Assembly: GCF_007097265.1 (NCBI RefSeq)
Contig: NZ_VJZP01000019.1
Location: 1-64,000 of the forward strand
DNA length: 64,000 bases
Direction: 5' to 3'
Source of the DNA: Flavobacterium gawalongense
Lineage (GTDB): Bacteria > Bacteroidota > Bacteroidia > Flavobacteriales > Flavobacteriaceae
The position numbers and the translations under genes are program-made. This document shows, piece after piece, positions 60,692 to 64,000 of this stretch; position 1 is the stretch's first letter; every line of letters starts with the position of its first letter. The notes under the pieces were generated by a model. It was given only the letters and a program-made list of their open reading frames with translations. It was not told the origin of the DNA and searched no databases.

Positions 60692-63142
60692 TTATCCCTT
60701 TTTAAAACCAATTAATTTTCGATATTTCTGTTCGCTTTCTTCTAAAGCGACCTCAAGTTCTTTGTAATAGGTAATGTCTTTTATATTTGCAACTGCGGCT
60801 ATAATATAGTTGTTTTCATCTATTATTGGTCTACCGCTAATGATAACCCGTTTTTTGGCTTTAGTTTCTGAATCTTCAATTATTATTTCAACGTCATCGG
60901 TTGACTCTCCTTTTAATGCTTTTTCCAACGGAAGGTTCTGGGCAGGAAAAATGGTTTGTTCGTCAGGATAATATAAATCATATTTAGTTGACCAATCAAG
61001 AGTAGTGGGGTGTTCGGTATCTTGCTTTATTCCTATAATTTCTTCCGCCATGTGATTGGATAAAACAATTCTTTTCTGGCTATCGGTAACAATAATTCCC
61101 TCTCCAATATTTTCCAGAATTAATTTCAATTTTAATTCATTAAGATGCACTAATTTGTCTGCTTCTTTTTTTTCATTTTCCATTTTTTTTCTTAATGATA
61201 TATCTTTGATAAAAGCAATGAAGATATACTTACCTAAAATAGTAGCTGGAGACACTGTTAGCTCAATATCAAATTCTTCATTTTTTTTATTAAGGGCTGT
61301 GATTTCTATTGTTTTATTAATAATAGGTCCCTCACCTGTTTTAAGGAAATTTTGGAACCCTTTAATATGATTTTCTTTATACTGTTCAGGAATAATTAAA
61401 TCACTCATGTGTTTTCCTATAACCTCCACTAATGACCATCCGAATATTTTTTCGGCTTGTGGATTCCATCTAATAATGTTTCCCTCATCATTTATCACAA
61501 TTAAGGCATCTGGTGCCTCATTAAATATGGTTTGCAATTGGCCTTCGCTTTCTTTTAATTTTTGTTCGGCTGCTTTTCGTTCCGTAATATCTCTCATAAT
61601 AGATTTATGTCCGGTTATTCTATTTCCTTCTCTTAATTGCATTACCGTTTGTTCTACCCATTTTTCTTCTCTGGATTTGGTAAGGATGGGAAATGAGAAT
61701 AATGTTTCATCTATTTTATTTTTAAATTGATTTAAATAGAACTCGGCCACACGGTCTCTCCACTCTGGAGCAACGATTTCTGAAAAATGTTTTCCTATAA
61801 TTTCATTTTGTATGTAACCCGTTAGTTTTTTACATGCAGGATTGATGTAGGTAAAATAACCTTTGTAATCCGAAGTATGGACTACATCGCTGATGTTTTC
61901 CACTATTTCACGATATTTTTCTTCGCTTTTGCGAAGTGTTTCTATGGCTTCTGCCAATTGGGCTGTACGTTCTGTTACTTTTCGTTCCAGTTCTTCATTT
62001 AGTTTTTTAATCTCGTTTTCTGAATTTTTTCGTTCCGTGATGTCATGAATAACTAGAACCCCACCAGTTATTCCACCAGCTAAATTTTTTAAAGGTCTGG
62101 CAGTTACAATTACAGAAAGACCTTCGGGTTTTTTGTAATTTTGGATAAATATTTCCATATTGTCCACTTCTTCACCATTTAATGCTTTTACTAAAGGAAG
62201 TTCATTAGTATTAAAAATTGCTCTGGTATCGGGCATAAAGAAGCCATAGGTTTCAGCCCATCTGTCTATAGGAATATCCATAGGTCCAATTCCAATTATT
62301 CTTTCGCCGGCAGCATTCCAGAGTATGAATTTTCTATTCTCATCAGCAACGATCAGTCCATCACCCATATTTTGTATAACCGATTGTAAAAGTGTATTTT
62401 GTTTGTTCAATTGTTCTTTGGATTGTGCCACTTCATTGTCTCTTTTTTCAATATTTTCCAGCATATCATTAAGCCCTAAGGAAAGGATGCTGATTTCATC
62501 TTTTCCTTCAATAACCATACGGGTTTTATAATCACCTGTATCCTTTATCTGTTGTATTACTGTCACCAAGTTCAGCAAGGGTTTTGAGATGTATTTTTTA
62601 ATAATCATGGCAATTAAAAAAGCGAGTCCGATTCCGACAATTAATAATACTATTCCCAGACGCAAAACAGCCATTTTTATTTTATTCAATTCCGATAGTT
62701 CAAATCGGATACAAACTAATCCTATCGTTTTATTATCTTTTATGATTTTGTTATAAACAAAAAGATTTTCATTGGTAAACAGGAAGCTTTTTTGATCCAT
62801 CGCAGGTACAGAAAAGCGATATTTAGGATTGGAGCCCGGTTTTGTATAGGATGCAAAAACAGTTCCTTTTTTGTCCAGAATAGTTGCATTTAAAATGTCA
62901 TTTTGTACTGTTAATTCTGATAGAATTTTTTTTGCTGCAGCATTGTCCAAAAACTCAAGAGCAGAAACACTATTAAAACCGACTACTTGCGCAATGGCAA
63001 TTGAACTGACCACTTTCCGGTCTTTGAATCCTTTAATGTCTATTAGTACAAAAGCTGTAATACAAAGCCCTAATACAAATGCAGAGGTAAAAACCTGCAT
63101 GAGCACCAGCTTGTTTTTAATGGAGATGTTACGTAGATTCAT
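60692..63142 (-). CDS. CHASE8-HAMP-PAS membrane protein without output domain
   Basis: This protein has about 817 residues from MNLRNISIKNKLVLMQVF (a Met one codon earlier is possible; the frame opens further up without support). It has an N-terminal helix, a periplasmic CHASE8-like sensor (about 35-150, ISSIAIAQVVGFNSVSALEF-like pattern), a second helix (about 155-180), HAMP (about 180-235), then four PAS domains. It ends SEQKYRKLIGFKKG, as the other two PAS-array proteins do. CHASE8 proteins usually end in GGDEF or kinase domains, which are absent here. It lies next to a yfiR-like gene. Confidence 0.85.
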   Translation of the reverse strand: MNLRNISIKNKLVLMQVFTSAFVLGLCITAFVLIDIKGFKDRKVVSSIAIAQVVGFNSVSALEFLDNAAAKKILSELTVQNDILNATILDKKGTVFASYTKPGSNPKYRFSVPAMDQKSFLFTNENLFVYNKIIKDNKTIGLVCIRFELSELNKIKMAVLRLGIVLLIVGIGLAFLIAMIIKKYISKPLLNLVTVIQQIKDTGDYKTRMVIEGKDEISILSLGLNDMLENIEKRDNEVAQSKEQLNKQNTLLQSVIQNMGDGLIVADENRKFILWNAAGERIIGIGPMDIPIDRWAETYGFFMPDTRAIFNTNELPLVKALNGEEVDNMEIFIQNYKKPEGLSVIVTARPLKNLAGGITGGVLVIHDITERKNSENEIKKLNEELERKVTERTAQLAEAIETLRKSEEKYREIVENISDVVHTSDYKGYFTYINPACKKLTGYIQNEIIGKHFSEIVAPEWRDRVAEFYLNQFKNKIDETLFSFPILTKSREEKWVEQTVMQLREGNRITGHKSIMRDITERKAAEQKLKESEGQLQTIFNEAPDALIVINDEGNIIRWNPQAEKIFGWSLVEVIGKHMSDLIIPEQYKENHIKGFQNFLKTGEGPIINKTIEITALNKKNEEFDIELTVSPATILGKYIFIAFIKDISLRKKMENEKKEADKLVHLNELKLKLILENIGEGIIVTDSQKRIVLSNHMAEEIIGIKQDTEHPTTLDWSTKYDLYYPDEQTIFPAQNLPLEKALKGESTDDVEIIIEDSETKAKKRVIISGRPIIDENNYIIAAVANIKDITYYKELEVALEESEQKYRKLIGFKKG

Positions 63143-63281
63143 CATTTGTTTGTTGTTTTTCAATATTAAAAATAGTACTTCGCATACTAAAAACACTGTC
63201 GCTGCACTTTCTCTCAAGTCTTCTTCTCTTCACTCGAATTCATACACAAATGGAACGATGAAAATTTGTAATTTGATACAA

Positions 63282-63803
63282 CTATTGCACAATAATTGCA
63301 TGTTGCAGCAAGAATGAACTGATTCCAATTCCGGATTTATTTATTGCTTTTAGATTTACTTCAAATTTTAATTTATTTTCAACCATAACAAAATTCATAT
63401 GCGATCCTTTCTTTCCGTAGCCATTTTGTTCTGTTACAATCAATACGGGCTTACCGGAAAATTTTGAAAGAATTTTTTCAATTGGAATGGTACAATCGTA
63501 AGGGACAAACAGGATATTACAAAAACCTGTCTCGTTCAAATTTTTATACTCCTTTATTTCCATTTTTTTGTTTTTAGTCATATTCAGCAATGAGGAAGTA
63601 ATTGGGCTTTCTTCCAGAATAGCGATCTTAAAAGTTTTGTTTTTAGAGTAATCTTTCCAATAAACATAATCTACAAAACGAATAAGAAAAGCAGCTTTTA
63701 ATTCATACTCTTCCATCTTGATTTTCTTCTGAGCTGCTATTGGATTTCCTCCCATCAGTATGATGATTCCTGCCAAAAATAATATGTGATTTTTAATTGT
63801 CAT
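63282..63803 (-). CDS. YfiR-family periplasmic protein (DUF4154)
   Basis: This 173-residue exported protein has a signal peptide (about 1-24) and the YfiR pattern: ELKAAFLIRFVDYVYWKDYS, KTFKIAILEESPITSSL, GFCNILFVPYD, KPVLIVTEQNGYGKKGSHMN and a C-terminal SGIGISSFLLQHA. In Pseudomonas, YfiR in the periplasm represses the CHASE8-HAMP-GGDEF enzyme YfiN. Here the gene precedes the CHASE8 PAS protein by 140 bases on the same strand, so it probably controls that protein. Confidence 0.9.
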   Translation of the reverse strand: MTIKNHILFLAGIIILMGGNPIAAQKKIKMEEYELKAAFLIRFVDYVYWKDYSKNKTFKIAILEESPITSSLLNMTKNKKMEIKEYKNLNETGFCNILFVPYDCTIPIEKILSKFSGKPVLIVTEQNGYGKKGSHMNFVMVENKLKFEVNLKAINKSGIGISSFLLQHAIIVQ

Positions 63804-64000
63804 TATCTTTTATTTTTAATGAAGTTTTGCCGTGATTTGAAATAATTAACTCTATTGGTTTTTTTTAAATTCTAATTTTGGAATTTTAATGTTGCTTAAA
63901 TAACTTCAAATTTTTGAACTCTCGAAAAAGTAAAAATTACAAGTTTTTCTTTCAATAGTAACCGACTAAAAACAGAAAAGGGCTTTCAAAATATATTCTT
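63804..64000. other. Noncoding AT-rich end of window
   Basis: No gene, repeat or hairpin was recognised. It should contain the yfiR promoter, but no clear TAnnTTTG with a matching TTG was found. Confidence 0.5.

Noticed and set aside
1..64000. tRNA, rRNA, riboswitch and transposase genes
   Set aside because: No cloverleaf pattern, rRNA stretch, known riboswitch core or DDE/tyrosine recombinase frame was seen by eye. A tRNAscan or Infernal run would settle it.

Overview
The window is low-GC, densely coded DNA from a member of the Bacteroidota, most likely a Flavobacterium or close relative. The evidence is the gliding lipoprotein gldH next to ricT, a lycopene cyclase, HemJ in place of HemG/HemY, several promoters of the Bacteroidota type (TTG, about 19 bases, TAnnTTTG), and small structured repeats of a kind I associate with flavobacteria. 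No tRNA, rRNA, insertion sequence or CRISPR array was seen.

Layout. 1-3.3 kb: an ElaA-like acetyltransferase and three tandem paralogous secreted proteins. 3.4-9.7 kb: the most interesting accessory locus. It holds an XRE regulator, a double-glycine leader peptide with a Cys-free Ser/Thr/Gly-rich core, a glycosyltransferase-like protein with a DxD motif and an apparent PqqD-like (RRE) C-terminus, a C39 peptidase ABC exporter and an HlyD-type adaptor. Together they look like a pathway for making and exporting a probably glycosylated ribosomal peptide. 9.7-18.2 kb: housekeeping genes (double OmpA-domain protein, S41 protease, rnpA, acyltransferase, acyl-ACP desaturase, HD hydrolase, enoyl-CoA hydratase, orphan histidine kinase).

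18.2-31.4 kb: a heme cluster. hemJ, a MATE transporter and hemH point left; an AraC regulator lies between; hemA, hemC, hemD, hemE, hemF and hemB point right. A small accessory island (unknown protein, GNAT, AlbA_2/RecG-like protein, 10-bp tandem repeat) splits hemE from hemF. The set covers every step from glutamyl-tRNA to heme except glutamate-1-semialdehyde aminomutase. 31.5-43.2 kb: cytochrome c lipoprotein, ogt, an exonuclease, a Gate-domain membrane protein, 3-oxoacid CoA-transferase with an IVP-type gene between its subunits, a class A PBP, gldH, ricT, an NTF2-like protein and trhO.

43.6-49.6 kb: two neighbouring giant PAS-array membrane proteins, the second carrying four nearly identical 351-bp PAS repeats. 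A third PAS protein, with an apparent CHASE8 sensor, lies at 60.7-63.1 kb beside a yfiR-like gene. None of the three has a recognisable kinase, cyclase or other output domain, yet all end in the same short C-terminal motif. 49.9-60.1 kb: bacilliredoxin and lycopene cyclase, then a metal-linked block (thioredoxin-like protein, TonB receptor, porin, Rieske protein, di-heme protein) divergent from an Nramp-USP fusion and followed by an MntR/DtxR-type regulator. A shared 16-bp dyad overlaps the -7 boxes of both leftward promoters, suggesting a manganese- or iron-responsive regulon. A relic of a second mntH 5' end sits upstream of the TonB receptor gene.

All functions are assigned by reading motifs. 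No database search was run.
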